Shown in pieces: positions 8,493 through 16,724 of a stretch of DNA of 64,000 nt. The notes beneath the pieces were generated by a model. The model searched no databases. It was given only the letters and a program-made list of their open reading frames with translations, and was not told the DNA's origin. Where the stretch lies: the NCBI RefSeq assembly GCF_024448165.1, contig NZ_JAMOLN010000006.1, forward strand, positions 33,659 to 97,658, in the 5' to 3' direction. Position 1 is the first letter of the stretch. Each line of letters opens with the position of its first letter. The DNA comes from Streptomyces longispororuber. Lineage in GTDB: Bacteria; Actinomycetota; Actinomycetes; Streptomycetales; Streptomycetaceae. The position numbers were made by a program, and so were the translations under genes.

Positions 8493-8876
8493 ATGACCGA
8501 CCACACCCGCAGCACCACCCCCGTGCACGGCTACGGGCCCACCGCGGTGGGCGTGACACTCAGCGCTTGCGCCGCACAGGACGCCGCGACGGTCTTCGCG
8601 GTGCTCTGCGCGGCGTACGAGACGGACCGCGGCCCCGACGACCGGCCCGCCGAGGACGCGACGGTCTGGCTCGCGACGGTCGACGTCACACCCGAGGCCC
8701 CCCGCCCCGCGCCGGCCCTGTTGACGGCCCCCGTCACGGCGGACCTCCAGGGCGGCCACGACGCCCTGGACCACCTCCGCGCGACGCTCGACGCGGCGTT
8801 CGAGGTGACGGAGACCTCCGCCACCCCCGGCGACCAGGAGCACGTCGTGGAACTGCGCCTGACGGGCCGCGGCTAG
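8493..8876 (+). CDS. Hypothetical protein
   Basis: A 127-residue protein starting at the ATG at 8493, preceded by a GGAG. It begins MTDHTRSTTPVHGYGPTAVG. Short alternating strands and helices are interrupted by a Pro-rich stretch (PEAPRPAPALLTAPV), with GGHDALDHLRATLDAAFEVT near the end. Third codon positions are strongly G/C, supporting expression. It has no signal peptide, membrane helix or motif that I recognise. It lies 72 bp behind the methyltransferase gene and could be cotranscribed with it. Confidence 0.6.
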   Translation: MTDHTRSTTPVHGYGPTAVGVTLSACAAQDAATVFAVLCAAYETDRGPDDRPAEDATVWLATVDVTPEAPRPAPALLTAPVTADLQGGHDALDHLRATLDAAFEVTETSATPGDQEHVVELRLTGRG

Positions 8877-8911
8877 CGGACCGGCAGGCGCAGTCTCCCG
8901 CACCGCCCGGG

Positions 8912-9559
8912 TCAGGCGGCTTCGTACGACACCCGCACCTTCTCGAACCCGAGGGACTTCAGCAGCCCCCGGAGCATCTCGGTGGTGTTGCGCTCGGCCC
9001 GGCCGGTCAGATCGCTGTCCCGCGCGGCCTCGCCGATGTGCCGTGCGGCGAGCTCCCGCACCGCACGCTCGTCGTTCGGATTGTCCGAGAACAGGTCGCC
9101 GAGCCGGTCGAGCAGCCCGCGCTGCTTCGACACGGCGTAGGAACGCCCGGTGTCGAGCGCGGGACGCGCGAGCCGCGCGTGCGGCAGCCGCAGCGTCGCC
9201 GACGTGCGGTCGCCGTTCACCCGCACGTCCCCGTCGTCGACCTTCCCGAGATCCACGTACGCGTCCACCGAACCGGCCCCGACGTACAGGGTCCGGGTCC
9301 CGCGGATCGCGTCCGGCAGATACTTGGAGTCCTTCTCCAGGTCGACCACGACCTGGAAGTTCCCGGACGCCGCGTCGTAACGGCTCAGATCCCGCACCGA
9401 CTTGAGCAGCGCGGGTCCCGACCGGTCGTGCGTCTCGGTGCCGAAGACGCCGTCGAGCCTGTTCAGCAGACGCAGTCCGGTGAAGACCAGCGCCAGCACG
9501 ACGACGAGCACCACCACGGCTTTTGCCCACCGGGGCAACAGAAGAGCCCTCGACCTCAT
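8912..9559 (-). CDS. Membrane-anchored DUF4230 protein
   Basis: A 215-residue protein with one N-terminal membrane anchor (AVVVLVVVLALVFTGLRLL), the rest probably outside the membrane. The body (LSRYDAASGNFQVVVDLEKD through LKSLGFEKVRVSYEA) fits the DUF4230 family, whose function is not established. The ATG at 9559 is preferred because a strong GGAAGGAGG precedes it; the upstream in-frame ATG at 9595 has no such site. The neighbours are convergent or unrelated genes, so context does not help. Confidence 0.8.
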   Translation of the reverse strand: MRSRALLLPRWAKAVVVLVVVLALVFTGLRLLNRLDGVFGTETHDRSGPALLKSVRDLSRYDAASGNFQVVVDLEKDSKYLPDAIRGTRTLYVGAGSVDAYVDLGKVDDGDVRVNGDRTSATLRLPHARLARPALDTGRSYAVSKQRGLLDRLGDLFSDNPNDERAVRELAARHIGEAARDSDLTGRAERNTTEMLRGLLKSLGFEKVRVSYEAA

Positions 9560-9607
9560 GAGGGAAACCTCCTTCCCATGGAGGTCGGGTTCCACCGTAT
9601 CCGCTGA

Positions 9608-11515
9608 TCACGCCTTCGGCAGCGACCCCGGTGCCCGCACGGGCCGGTCACCCGACACCCGGGACCACCACACCCCCTCGCCGCGCGTGAGCCCCGGCAG
9701 CGCCAGTTCCACCTCGCGCACCCGGCGTGCCGTCAGCTCCCCGGTGACCACCCACGACTCGGTGCCGCCGGTCGTCTCCCCGAACTCGGCGCCCAGGGAG
9801 GCGAGATGGGCGGTCACTGGCGCGAGCGCGTCCAGGGGCACCTCCACCTCGAAGGCGTGGACCGGCTCGTAGACCTGCGTCCCGGCCCGCTCCACCGCCT
9901 GCCGCAGCACCATCGCGGTCACGGTGCGGAAGTCACCCGCCACGCTGACCGGCGAATCGAACCCCGAGCGGATCAGGGTGACGTGACAGTCCGTCACCGG
10001 CCAGCCAGCCGGGCCGCCGGCCCCGGCCAGCGTGGCGTGCACCGTGTCCTCGATCGCCTGGTGGAACGCCCGGGGGAGCGCGCCCAGTTCGGTCTCGTAG
10101 GAGAAGACGCGGCCCGAGCCGTGCGGGCCGGGACCGACGCGCAGGCCGACCGTCGCGGGCAGCCCGGTCACGCTGTGCCGGCCCATCTCCTCGACCGCCT
10201 CCCCCGTCCCCACGGGCCGCTCCACGCAGCGGACGCGGGTCGGTTCGAAGACGGCGTCGATGCCGAACTCGTCGGCGAGCGTGGCCGCGACGACCTCCTT
10301 CTGCACCTCCCCGTAGAGGAGGAGCGACGTCGCGCCGTCGGACGCCGGCCGGGCGTGGATCAGTGGGTCCTGGTCGGCGAGTTCGAGGAGGGCGGCGCGC
10401 AGTGCGGCACCCTGGCCGGGGCGCACCGCCCGGGCCACCGTCTCCAGGGTCGGCGGTGCGAACCGGGCGCGCCCGTCGCGGAGTTCGCCGAGTCGGTCGC
10501 CCACGCGGAGGCCCGCGACGCCGCGCACCTCGGCGATCTGGCCGGGCCCCGCGACGTCACCACCGGCACCGACGACCCGCATTCCGGTGATCCGCCCGGC
10601 GATCCGCTCCGTCCCGCCCTCGGCGTCCCGGCGCAGGAACGTCGTCTTCTGCCGGGCCCGCACCTCGCCGTCGTACAGGCGCAGGGAGCCGATCCGCTCG
10701 CCCGCGGGTCCGCGCCGCACCGCGAACACGGTTCCGGACGGCAGAGCCGAGGCGTCCGCCTTCCCGGCGGGCGGCACGAACTCCCGTACCGCGTCGATGA
10801 GTTGGCTGACGCCCTGCCCGCCGATGGCGGAACCGAACAGGACCGGGTGGACCGCCCCGTCGGCGGTCCGCGCGGTCAGCGCGGCCCGCACCGTGGCGGT
10901 GTCCGGCGCAGGACCGTCGACCAGGGCCGCGAGGATCGAGTCGTCCACCTCGGCGAGGGTCTGCGCGGCCGACGCGTCCAGCGGGCGCGGCAGGACCGTG
11001 GCGTCCGGCGTGCCCGCGCCCCGTACGTCGGCGAGCGGCACCACGTGCGGGGTGAGCCTGCGCCGGATGTCGTCGAGCAGCGGAGCGACCCGGGCGCCCG
11101 CCCGGTCGATCTTGTTCACGAACACGAGCGTGGGCAGCCCGAGTCGCCGCAGCGTCTTGAGCAGCACGCGCGTCTGCGCCTGCACGCCCTCCACCGCGGA
11201 GATCAGCAGGACGGCCCCGTCGAGCACGTCGAGGGCCCGCTCGACCTCGGCGATGAAGTCGGAGTGGCCGGGGGTGTCGATGAGGTTGATCTGGGTGTCG
11301 CCGACGGTGAACGCGGCGACGGCCGTGCGGATCGTGATGCCGCGCTGCCGCTCGATCGCGCCGGTGTCGGTACGGGTGTCGCCGCCGTCGACGCTGCCGA
11401 GCCGGTCGATGGCCCCCGTGTCGAACAGGAGCCGCTCGGTGAGGCTGGTCTTACCGGCGTCGACGTGGGCGAGAATGCCGATGTTCAGGGTCGTGCGTGC
11501 CTGCGGGGTCTGCAT
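9608..11515 (-). CDS. Tetracycline-resistance ribosomal protection protein, Otr(A)/TetM-like
   Basis: A 635-residue EF-G-like GTPase, the usual length of TetM/TetO/Otr(A). The G-motifs are intact: NIGILAHVDAGKTSLTERLL (P-loop), QRGITIRTA (switch I), DTPGHSDF (G3) and NKID (G4). The domain IV/V region contains CHVTLIRSGFDSPVS and ends in the family-typical C-terminal helix. Such proteins dislodge tetracyclines from the ribosome; in Streptomyces they occur both inside oxytetracycline clusters and as chromosomal copies elsewhere. No tetracycline biosynthetic gene is in the window, so this is probably a resident copy; a different natural ligand is possible. Confidence 0.88.
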   Translation of the reverse strand: MQTPQARTTLNIGILAHVDAGKTSLTERLLFDTGAIDRLGSVDGGDTRTDTGAIERQRGITIRTAVAAFTVGDTQINLIDTPGHSDFIAEVERALDVLDGAVLLISAVEGVQAQTRVLLKTLRRLGLPTLVFVNKIDRAGARVAPLLDDIRRRLTPHVVPLADVRGAGTPDATVLPRPLDASAAQTLAEVDDSILAALVDGPAPDTATVRAALTARTADGAVHPVLFGSAIGGQGVSQLIDAVREFVPPAGKADASALPSGTVFAVRRGPAGERIGSLRLYDGEVRARQKTTFLRRDAEGGTERIAGRITGMRVVGAGGDVAGPGQIAEVRGVAGLRVGDRLGELRDGRARFAPPTLETVARAVRPGQGAALRAALLELADQDPLIHARPASDGATSLLLYGEVQKEVVAATLADEFGIDAVFEPTRVRCVERPVGTGEAVEEMGRHSVTGLPATVGLRVGPGPHGSGRVFSYETELGALPRAFHQAIEDTVHATLAGAGGPAGWPVTDCHVTLIRSGFDSPVSVAGDFRTVTAMVLRQAVERAGTQVYEPVHAFEVEVPLDALAPVTAHLASLGAEFGETTGGTESWVVTGELTARRVREVELALPGLTRGEGVWWSRVSGDRPVRAPGSLPKA

Positions 11516-11603
11516 GGATGGTCGAGTCCTCGAAAACGATGGTCCGGCGGGGTCGCTGAACTGCTTCGAGGAATCGGCGCATTCCGTTCTCCTGCTCCGG
11601 CGA

Positions 11604-11644
11604 GGGCTGTGACCCGCCTATGGTGCGCAGCGGGTCACCGGCCC
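11604..11644 (-). terminator. Hairpin after the phosphatase gene and before the TetM-like gene
   Basis: GTGACCCGC (11609-11617) pairs perfectly with GCGGGTCAC (11630-11638), and GGGC/GCCC extend the stem beyond one mismatch and one bulged base. It starts just after the phosphatase stop codon, so it probably ends that transcript. Its position ahead of the ribosomal-protection gene also makes an attenuation role possible, but no leader peptide was seen. Confidence 0.5.
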
Positions 11645-11651
11645 GCGCAAC

Positions 11652-12086
11652 TCAATTTCCCGCACGGGTGAACCGGCGCACGTACCGCTTCTGCCAGGGC
11701 GTCTCCACGGCGTGCCGGTCGTAGTGCTCGCGCACGTACGCGACCGCCTCCGGCGCCGGCACGCCGTCCAGGACCGCGAGGCACGCGAGCGCCGTCCCGG
11801 TCCTGCCGCGCCCGCCGGCGCACGCCAGCTCCACCCGCTCGTCGGCGCACCGCCGCCACGCCTGGTCCAGCACCGTGCGGGCGAGCGCCGCGTCGGCCGG
11901 CAGCCGGAAGTCCGGCCAGCGCAGCCAGGCCGACTCCCAGTCGGTGGGCGGCGGCGGGGATCCCAGGAGGTAGATCCCGTACGCGGGGGACGGGCCGGGC
12001 GGCAGCGGTCGGCGCAGTCCGCGCCCTCGCACCAGCCGTCCGGAGGGCAGCCGCAGTACACCGGGTCCGGCCGCGTCCCACGTCAT
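11652..12086 (-). CDS. Protein-tyrosine-phosphatase-like protein
   Basis: A 144-residue protein with a cysteine phosphatase loop, ELACAGGRGRTGTALACLAV, in which Cys and Arg are spaced as in C-x5-R. The usual His before the Cys is an Ala (ACAGG), and a general-acid Asp could lie in the upstream DFRLPADAALA region. The end reads ETPWQKRYVRRFTRAGN. The ATG at 12086 overlaps the stop of the TetR gene (ATGA), so the two are coupled. Substrate and relation to the divergent exporter are unknown; dual-specificity phosphatases are the closest family. Confidence 0.7.
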   Translation of the reverse strand: MTWDAAGPGVLRLPSGRLVRGRGLRRPLPPGPSPAYGIYLLGSPPPPTDWESAWLRWPDFRLPADAALARTVLDQAWRRCADERVELACAGGRGRTGTALACLAVLDGVPAPEAVAYVREHYDRHAVETPWQKRYVRRFTRAGN

Positions 12087-12703
12087 CGGAGCTCCTGGGC
12101 GGCCGACAGGAGGAACGCCGCGAGGCGCCGCGCCCGGCCGAAGGCGTCGGGGAACACGTCGAGCCCGTCCGACACCAGCGCGCCCTCGTGCAGCAGCATC
12201 AGCGAACGGCCCAACTCCCGTGCCGCGTCCGGTGACACGTCCTGCGCCAGGCGGGTGAACAGCTCCAGCATCCACTGCTTCTGCCCGGTGATCACCGCGT
12301 ACGCGGGGTGGGCGGGATCGCTGATCTCGGCGTGCGCGTTGACCATGCTGCAGCCCTTGCCGCTGTGCTCGGCCGTCCACTCCCGGGAGGCGTCGAAGAC
12401 CGCCAGCACCCGGTCGACGGGGGAGAGCCCGGCCGGATCGTGATGAGCGGCGAGGTAGGCGCGCCAGCGGGCGTCCCGGGTGGCCAGGTAGTCGACGACG
12501 ATCTGCTCCTTGGAGCCGAACCGGTCGTAGAGCGTCTTCTTCGTGACGCCCGCCTCCGCCGCGATCAGGTCCACGCCCACGGCGTGGATGCCGCGCTCGT
12601 AGAACAGCCGTGACGCCGTCTCCAGGACGCGGCGCGCGGCCGGGGTGAGGTCGGGGCGGTCCGGCTCGACGGCCGGCGGGGCTGAGCTCGTCGTCGTACG
12701 CAT
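12083..12703 (-). CDS. TetR family regulator of the divergent DMT exporter
   Basis: A 206-residue regulator. The DNA-binding part is LFYERGIHAVGVDLIAAEAG then VTKKTLYDRFGSKEQIVVDY; the ligand domain contains SGKGCSMVNAHAEISDP, common in TetR proteins that sense electrophiles or small xenobiotics. The ATG at 12703 is used because the alternative at 12739 would lie inside the operator. It shares an 83-bp intergenic region with the divergent DMT gene, and its own downstream partner is the phosphatase-like gene (4-bp overlap). Confidence 0.9.
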   Translation of the reverse strand: MRTTTSSAPPAVEPDRPDLTPAARRVLETASRLFYERGIHAVGVDLIAAEAGVTKKTLYDRFGSKEQIVVDYLATRDARWRAYLAAHHDPAGLSPVDRVLAVFDASREWTAEHSGKGCSMVNAHAEISDPAHPAYAVITGQKQWMLELFTRLAQDVSPDAARELGRSLMLLHEGALVSDGLDVFPDAFGRARRLAAFLLSAAQELR

Positions 12704-12712
12704 ACTCCCAGA

Positions 12713-12757
12713 GTAAACCGATCTGTATAGTGAGGTCATGTAGACAGATCTGTATAC
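12713..12757. promoter_or_regulatory. Double TetR operator between divergent tetR and DMT genes
   Basis: Two 18-bp copies start 27 bp apart: GTAAACCGATCTGTATAG (12713-12730) and GTAGACAGATCTGTATAC (12740-12757). The second is almost perfectly palindromic around ACAGATCTGT (12744-12753). Eighteen-bp repeats between a TetR gene and its divergent exporter are the classic arrangement, so autoregulation and exporter control are likely. Confidence 0.7.
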
Positions 12758-12786
12758 CCGAGGTGCCCCGAGGTGGTGGCCGCACC

Positions 12787-13755
12787 ATGAACGTCCTGCT
12801 GTCCGTCGGCTTCGTCGTGACCTGGAGCTCCGGCTTCATCGGAGCCAAGCTCGGCGCCGGCGAGGCCAGTGCCGTGACCACGCTCATGTGGCGGTTCCTG
12901 CCGCTCGCGCTCGTACTCGTGGCTGTCGCGGGCCGCACCTGTCTGCGCACCCTGTCGGCACGCGACCTGGGGCGGCAGGCCGTCGTCGGCGCCCTCTCGC
13001 AGAGCGGATACCTGCTGACCGTCTACTACGCCATCCAGCTCGGCGTCTCCAGCGGCACGACCGCGCTCATCGACGGCACCCAGCCGCTCGTCGCGGGCGC
13101 ACTCGCCGGACCGTTGCTGCGGCAGTACGTCACCGCCCGCCAGTGGCTCGGCCTCTGCCTCGGCGTGGCCGGGGTCGCCGTCGTCACCACCGCCGACGCG
13201 GCGGCGGTCACGGGTGTGGCCTGGTGGGCGTACGCGATCCCGTTCCTCGGCATGCTGTCGCTGGTCGCGGCCACGTTCGTGGAGAGCCGCTCGCCCACCC
13301 GCGTCGAACCGCTGGCCGCGCTGACCGTGCACTGCGCCACCAGCGCCGTCGTCTTCACCGGCCTGGCCGTCCTCGTCGGCGGGGTCGCGCCGCCCGCCGC
13401 GCCCTCCTTCTGGCTGGCCATCGCCTGGCTGGTGGGCCTGTCGACGTTCGGCGGCTACGGCCTGTACTGGCTCGTGCTGCGCCGGCGCGGGCTGACCCAG
13501 GTCAACACCCTGATGTTCCTCATGGCGCCGGTGACCGCGGTGTGGGGAGCGCTGATGTTCGGCGAGCCGTTCGGCGTACGGACCGTGCTCGGTCTCGGAC
13601 TCGGCCTCGCGGCCGTCGTGGTGGTGCAGCGCGGCGGACCCGGGCGACGGCCCGGGGCGGACGCCCGCGGGCCGTCGTCGACCGACTCCGTTCCGCCATC
13701 CGTTCCTGCGTCCGGGTCTCGCGAGCGCTCTTCGCCGCCGAGCCCGTGCGCATGA
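12787..13755 (+). CDS. EamA/DMT family transporter with atypical C-terminal tail
   Basis: A 322-residue membrane protein with about ten hydrophobic helices in two EamA halves, starting VLLSVGFVVTWSSGFIGAKL. Characteristic pieces are LIDGTQPLVAGALAGPLL in the first half and FLMAPVTAVWGALMFGEPFG in the second. The ATG at 12787 follows GGTGGTGG. Family members export metabolites or drugs. The last ~30 residues (after GPSSTDS) have poor third-position GC and lie antisense to a well-coded small gene, so the original stop codon has probably been lost or moved. It is divergent from a TetR repressor. Confidence 0.88.
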   Translation: MNVLLSVGFVVTWSSGFIGAKLGAGEASAVTTLMWRFLPLALVLVAVAGRTCLRTLSARDLGRQAVVGALSQSGYLLTVYYAIQLGVSSGTTALIDGTQPLVAGALAGPLLRQYVTARQWLGLCLGVAGVAVVTTADAAAVTGVAWWAYAIPFLGMLSLVAATFVESRSPTRVEPLAALTVHCATSAVVFTGLAVLVGGVAPPAAPSFWLAIAWLVGLSTFGGYGLYWLVLRRRGLTQVNTLMFLMAPVTAVWGALMFGEPFGVRTVLGLGLGLAAVVVVQRGGPGRRPGADARGPSSTDSVPPSVPASGSRERSSPPSPCA

Positions 13756-13828
13756 GGCCGAGGGCGATCGCGGTGCCCATGATCAGGTTGTGCGTCGCGA
13801 GCGAGGGCCGGCTGCCGGAGAAGCGCAC
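13520..13828 (-). CDS. Small hypothetical protein, 3' end antisense to the DMT gene
   Basis: A 102-codon frame from a GTG at 13828, starting 10 bp after the RibD-like stop codon. The first ~50 codons (MRFSGSRPSLATHNLIMGTA, one hydrophobic helix, then a charged stretch ending MAERSRS) have G or C in nearly every third position, as in real Streptomyces genes. After about base 13690 this bias disappears and the frame runs antisense through the DMT coding region. The real protein may therefore be shorter in relatives, or the junction may be rearranged. I do not recognise the family. Confidence 0.4.
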   Translation of the reverse strand: MRFSGSRPSLATHNLIMGTAIALGLMRTGSAAKSARETRTQERMAERSRSTTARGRPPRAVARVRRAAPPRRPRGRVRDRARSVRRTARRTSALPTPRSPAP

Positions 13829-13837
13829 CGCCCGGGT

Positions 13838-14995
13838 TCATCCCTCATGTGTCCCCGTGGTGACCAGGTGCGCGTTGGGGCGCACGGCCGCCTCGGCGAG
13901 CTCCGGGACCTCCGCGACGACGACGCCCGCCTGCGCCAGCACCCCGATGCCGTCCGCGCCCGGCACGAACGTGTCGGGCTCCCGCCACGCCGTCACCACC
14001 CGGCGGACACCCGCGTCCACGATCAGCCGCGCGCACGGCTTCGGCCGGGACGCCCGGCGGGCACACGGCTCCAGGCTGCTGTAGACCGTCGCCGTCGCGA
14101 GGCGCGGCTCGTCCGCCGGCAGCTTGGCGAGCGCCGCTTCCTCGGCGTGCACGACCGGGTCGCCCGCCTCCCGGGAGTGCCCCCGCGCGAGCTCCGTGCC
14201 GTCGGCCGCCACGATCACCGCGCCCACGCTGAAGGCGGTCCGGGACGGCGGGCAGTCCGCGGCCAGGTCGCAGGCGAGCCGCAGCCAGTGCCGGTCCGCG
14301 GCGGTGGCCGCGCCCGTGGTGCCGGGCACCGTCGGCGCGTACCGCGTCACGACGACGTCGCCGACCCGCTCCGTGTCCAGGACCCGCATCCGGCTGCGCG
14401 GGCCGCCCGGATACGCGCCGGGCCCGAACAGGCGCGGCGCGTCCGGCTCGCCGACCACCAACGGCGCGACCGCGAGCCGCAGTTCGTCCGCGAGGCCGAG
14501 CTGCAGCAGCTGCGTGTGCACCCGCGCCCCGCCCTCGACCATCAGCCGGTGCACCCCCCGCGCGCCCAGGTCGTCGAGCAGACCGGCCCAGTCGACGGCC
14601 GGGCCGAGGGCCACGACGTCGGCCACCGCGCCCACCCGCTCCCGGGCGAGCGGCGCGCCCGAGTCCGTCGTGTACACGAGCCGCGCGCCGCCCGTCGTCC
14701 AGAACGGGTCACCCGGATCGAGGTCGCCGGACGCGCTGACCGTCACCTTCAGCGGATACGCGGGCAGCCCGTCCGCGACCCGCTTGGCGCGCCGCTCCGC
14801 CGAGTTGACCAGCAGCCGCGGCCGGTCCGCGCGCAGCGTCCCCGCCCCGACGAGGATCGCGTCGTGCGCCGCCCGCACCGCGTCGACCCGGTCGAAGTCC
14901 GCCGCGCCCGACAGCAGCAGCCGCTCGGGACCGGTGTCGTCGAGGCACCCGTCGAGCGAGACGGCGGCGGACAACAGCACGTGGGGGCGGGACAT
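13838..14995 (-). CDS. RibD-like reductase-deaminase fusion with inverted domain order
   Basis: A 385-residue bifunctional protein. Residues ~1-225 are a dihydrofolate-reductase-like RibD C-terminal domain (VLLSAAVSLDGCLDD, AILVGAGTLRADRPRLL, HRLMVEGGARVHTQLLQ). Residues ~235-375 are a cytidine-deaminase-like domain with VVHAEEAAL and SSLEPCARR...KPCARL supplying the zinc ligands. Riboflavin-pathway RibD has the deaminase first and the reductase second; here the order is reversed. It may do both pyrimidine steps of riboflavin synthesis or serve a side pathway. No rib genes are adjacent. The ATG at 14995 follows a GGAG; upstream residues look non-coding. Confidence 0.8.
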   Translation of the reverse strand: MSRPHVLLSAAVSLDGCLDDTGPERLLLSGAADFDRVDAVRAAHDAILVGAGTLRADRPRLLVNSAERRAKRVADGLPAYPLKVTVSASGDLDPGDPFWTTGGARLVYTTDSGAPLARERVGAVADVVALGPAVDWAGLLDDLGARGVHRLMVEGGARVHTQLLQLGLADELRLAVAPLVVGEPDAPRLFGPGAYPGGPRSRMRVLDTERVGDVVVTRYAPTVPGTTGAATAADRHWLRLACDLAADCPPSRTAFSVGAVIVAADGTELARGHSREAGDPVVHAEEAALAKLPADEPRLATATVYSSLEPCARRASRPKPCARLIVDAGVRRVVTAWREPDTFVPGADGIGVLAQAGVVVAEVPELAEAAVRPNAHLVTTGTHEG

Positions 14996-15032
14996 GGCGA
15001 CTCCGTGACCGGTCGGGAGGTACGCCCCGACC

Positions 15033-16040
15033 CTACCGAGCCGCCGGCGGCGTGCCGTCACCGAACGGTCTGCCGCCCAGCCGCTCCCGCCCGTGCGGGG
15101 TCAGCCAGCCCGCCGGATCGGGGCCGAGCGGCACGATGCCCGTCGGGTTGATGCCGCGGTGCACCTCGTAGTAGTGCCGCTTGATGTGGTCGAAGTCGAC
15201 GGTGTCGCCGAAGCCGGGCGTCTGGAACAGGTCCCGGGCGTACGCCCACAGCACCGGGGCCTCGGTCAGCTTGTTCCGGTTGCACTTGAAGTGGCCGTGG
15301 TAGACCGCGTCGAACCGGACGAGGGTCGTGAAGAGGCGGACGTCGGCCTCGGTGATGGTGTCCCCGACGAGGTAGCGCTGCCTTGCCAGGCGCTCCGACA
15401 CCGTGTCGAGCCGTGCGAACACATCGCGGTACGCGTCCTCGTACTCGCTCTGCTTCGTCGCGAACCCGGCCCGGTACACGCCGTTGTTCACGTCCCGGTA
15501 CACGCCCTCCATGACCTCGTCGATCTCCGCGCGCAGCGGCTCCGGGTAGAGGTCGGGCGCGCCGGGCCGGTGCAGCGCAGTCCACTCGGTCTCCAGGTCG
15601 AGCGTGAGCTGCTGGAAGTCGTTCGTGACGAGCTTGCCGGACGGCACGTCGACGATCGCGGGCACGCTCACCCCGCCCGGGTAGCCGGTCTCCCGGGCGT
15701 CGTACGCCTCGCTGAGGTAGCGGATGCCGAGCACCGGGTCGCGGTCGTCCGGATCGAGCGTGAAGCGCCAGCTGCGGTCGTCCTGGATCGGGTCGGTGAC
15801 CGCCAGCGACAGGGCGTCCTCCAGGCCGAGGAGCCGCCGCACGACGAGGGCGCGGCTCGCCCACGGACAGGCGAGGCTGACGACGAGCCGGTACCGGCCC
15901 GCCTCCACCGGCCAGCCGTCCGCCGCGTCGGCCGTGATCCGGTCGGCGAAGTGGCTGCGGGACCGCTTGAAGCTCTTCTTCCCGTACGCGGCGTTGCCCG
16001 CGTTCGGGTCCTCACCGGCCGTGCCTTCGGTGTCGTCCAC
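15033..16040 (-). CDS. ECM4-type glutathionyl-hydroquinone reductase (likely mycothiol-linked)
   Basis: A 335-residue glutathione-transferase-fold protein of the Xi/ECM4 class. The thioredoxin-like domain carries the catalytic Cys in VVSLACPWASRALVVRRLLG; the helical domain includes DVNNGVYRAGFATKQSEYED and the C-terminal DFDHIKRHYYEVHRGINPTG typical of this class. Family enzymes reduce S-glutathionyl-hydroquinones. Actinomycetes use mycothiol instead of glutathione, so the physiological thiol is probably mycothiol. The GTG at 16040 is chosen on the GGAAGGAGC just before it. Confidence 0.88.
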   Translation of the reverse strand: MDDTEGTAGEDPNAGNAAYGKKSFKRSRSHFADRITADAADGWPVEAGRYRLVVSLACPWASRALVVRRLLGLEDALSLAVTDPIQDDRSWRFTLDPDDRDPVLGIRYLSEAYDARETGYPGGVSVPAIVDVPSGKLVTNDFQQLTLDLETEWTALHRPGAPDLYPEPLRAEIDEVMEGVYRDVNNGVYRAGFATKQSEYEDAYRDVFARLDTVSERLARQRYLVGDTITEADVRLFTTLVRFDAVYHGHFKCNRNKLTEAPVLWAYARDLFQTPGFGDTVDFDHIKRHYYEVHRGINPTGIVPLGPDPAGWLTPHGRERLGGRPFGDGTPPAAR

Positions 16041-16202
16041 AGGGGCTCCTTCCAGAGTCGGACGCGGGGCGCGCACCCGGGTGGCGCGTCTACGAGCCTG
16101 CCCGTCCCGCGCGCCGCGCACCACCACGCCGGAGGCGACTGTCGGTGGCCGGTGAGAGGCTCGGACCCGGACAGAGCAGACGCAGCGAGGGAAGGCACGG
16201 GC

Positions 16203-16724
16203 ATGACGACCACCACCGGCAGCCATCTCACCCTGGACGACGGCCGACCCGCCGTCCGGCTGAGCCGCACCTACCAGCGGCCCGTCGAGCGCGTGTGGGC
16301 GTACGCCAGCGACCCGGCGGAGCTGGCGCACTGGTTCCCCTCGACGTTCGACGTCGACGCGCTGGTCCCCGGCGCCACGATCCGCTTCTTCGACGACCCG
16401 AACATGCCGGAGTCGACCGGCACCGTCCTCGTCGCCGACGCCCCGCACCACCTGGCGTACAGCTGGGGCGGCGACGAGCTCCGCCTCGACGTGACGCCGG
16501 CGGGCGACGGCGCCACCCGGCTCACGCTCACGAACGTCCTGGAGAGCGCCGACGCCGCCGCGCGCAACGCGGCGGGGTGGGAGGTCTGCCTGGCCGCCCT
16601 CGACGCGGCCGACCGGGGCGAGAAGCCCGACGGGGCCGTCCCGTGGAAGGCGTACTACGACGCCTACGTCGCGGCCGGGTTCCCGTCCGGCGCCCCGGTC
16701 CCCGGCATGGACGACCTGACATGA
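16203..16724 (+). CDS. SRPBCC (AHSA1-like) protein
   Basis: A 173-residue START-like domain protein. It opens with strands around RLSRTYQRPVERVWAYASDP and LAHWFPSTFD, then HLAYSWGGDELRLDVTP and TRLTLTNVLES, and ends with the long helix (GWEVCLAALDAADRGEKPDG). This is the AHSA1 layout, a fold that holds hydrophobic ligands; the specific role is unknown. The ATG at 16203 follows AGGGAAGGCACGGGC. Its 3' end overlaps the end of the convergent PAS-LuxR gene by 61 bp. Confidence 0.85.
   Translation: MTTTTGSHLTLDDGRPAVRLSRTYQRPVERVWAYASDPAELAHWFPSTFDVDALVPGATIRFFDDPNMPESTGTVLVADAPHHLAYSWGGDELRLDVTPAGDGATRLTLTNVLESADAAARNAAGWEVCLAALDAADRGEKPDGAVPWKAYYDAYVAAGFPSGAPVPGMDDLT

Noticed and set aside
9608..11515. 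Calling the ribosomal-protection gene part of a tetracycline biosynthetic cluster
   Set aside because: No polyketide synthase or tailoring genes lie within the window; the neighbours are ordinary chromosomal genes.
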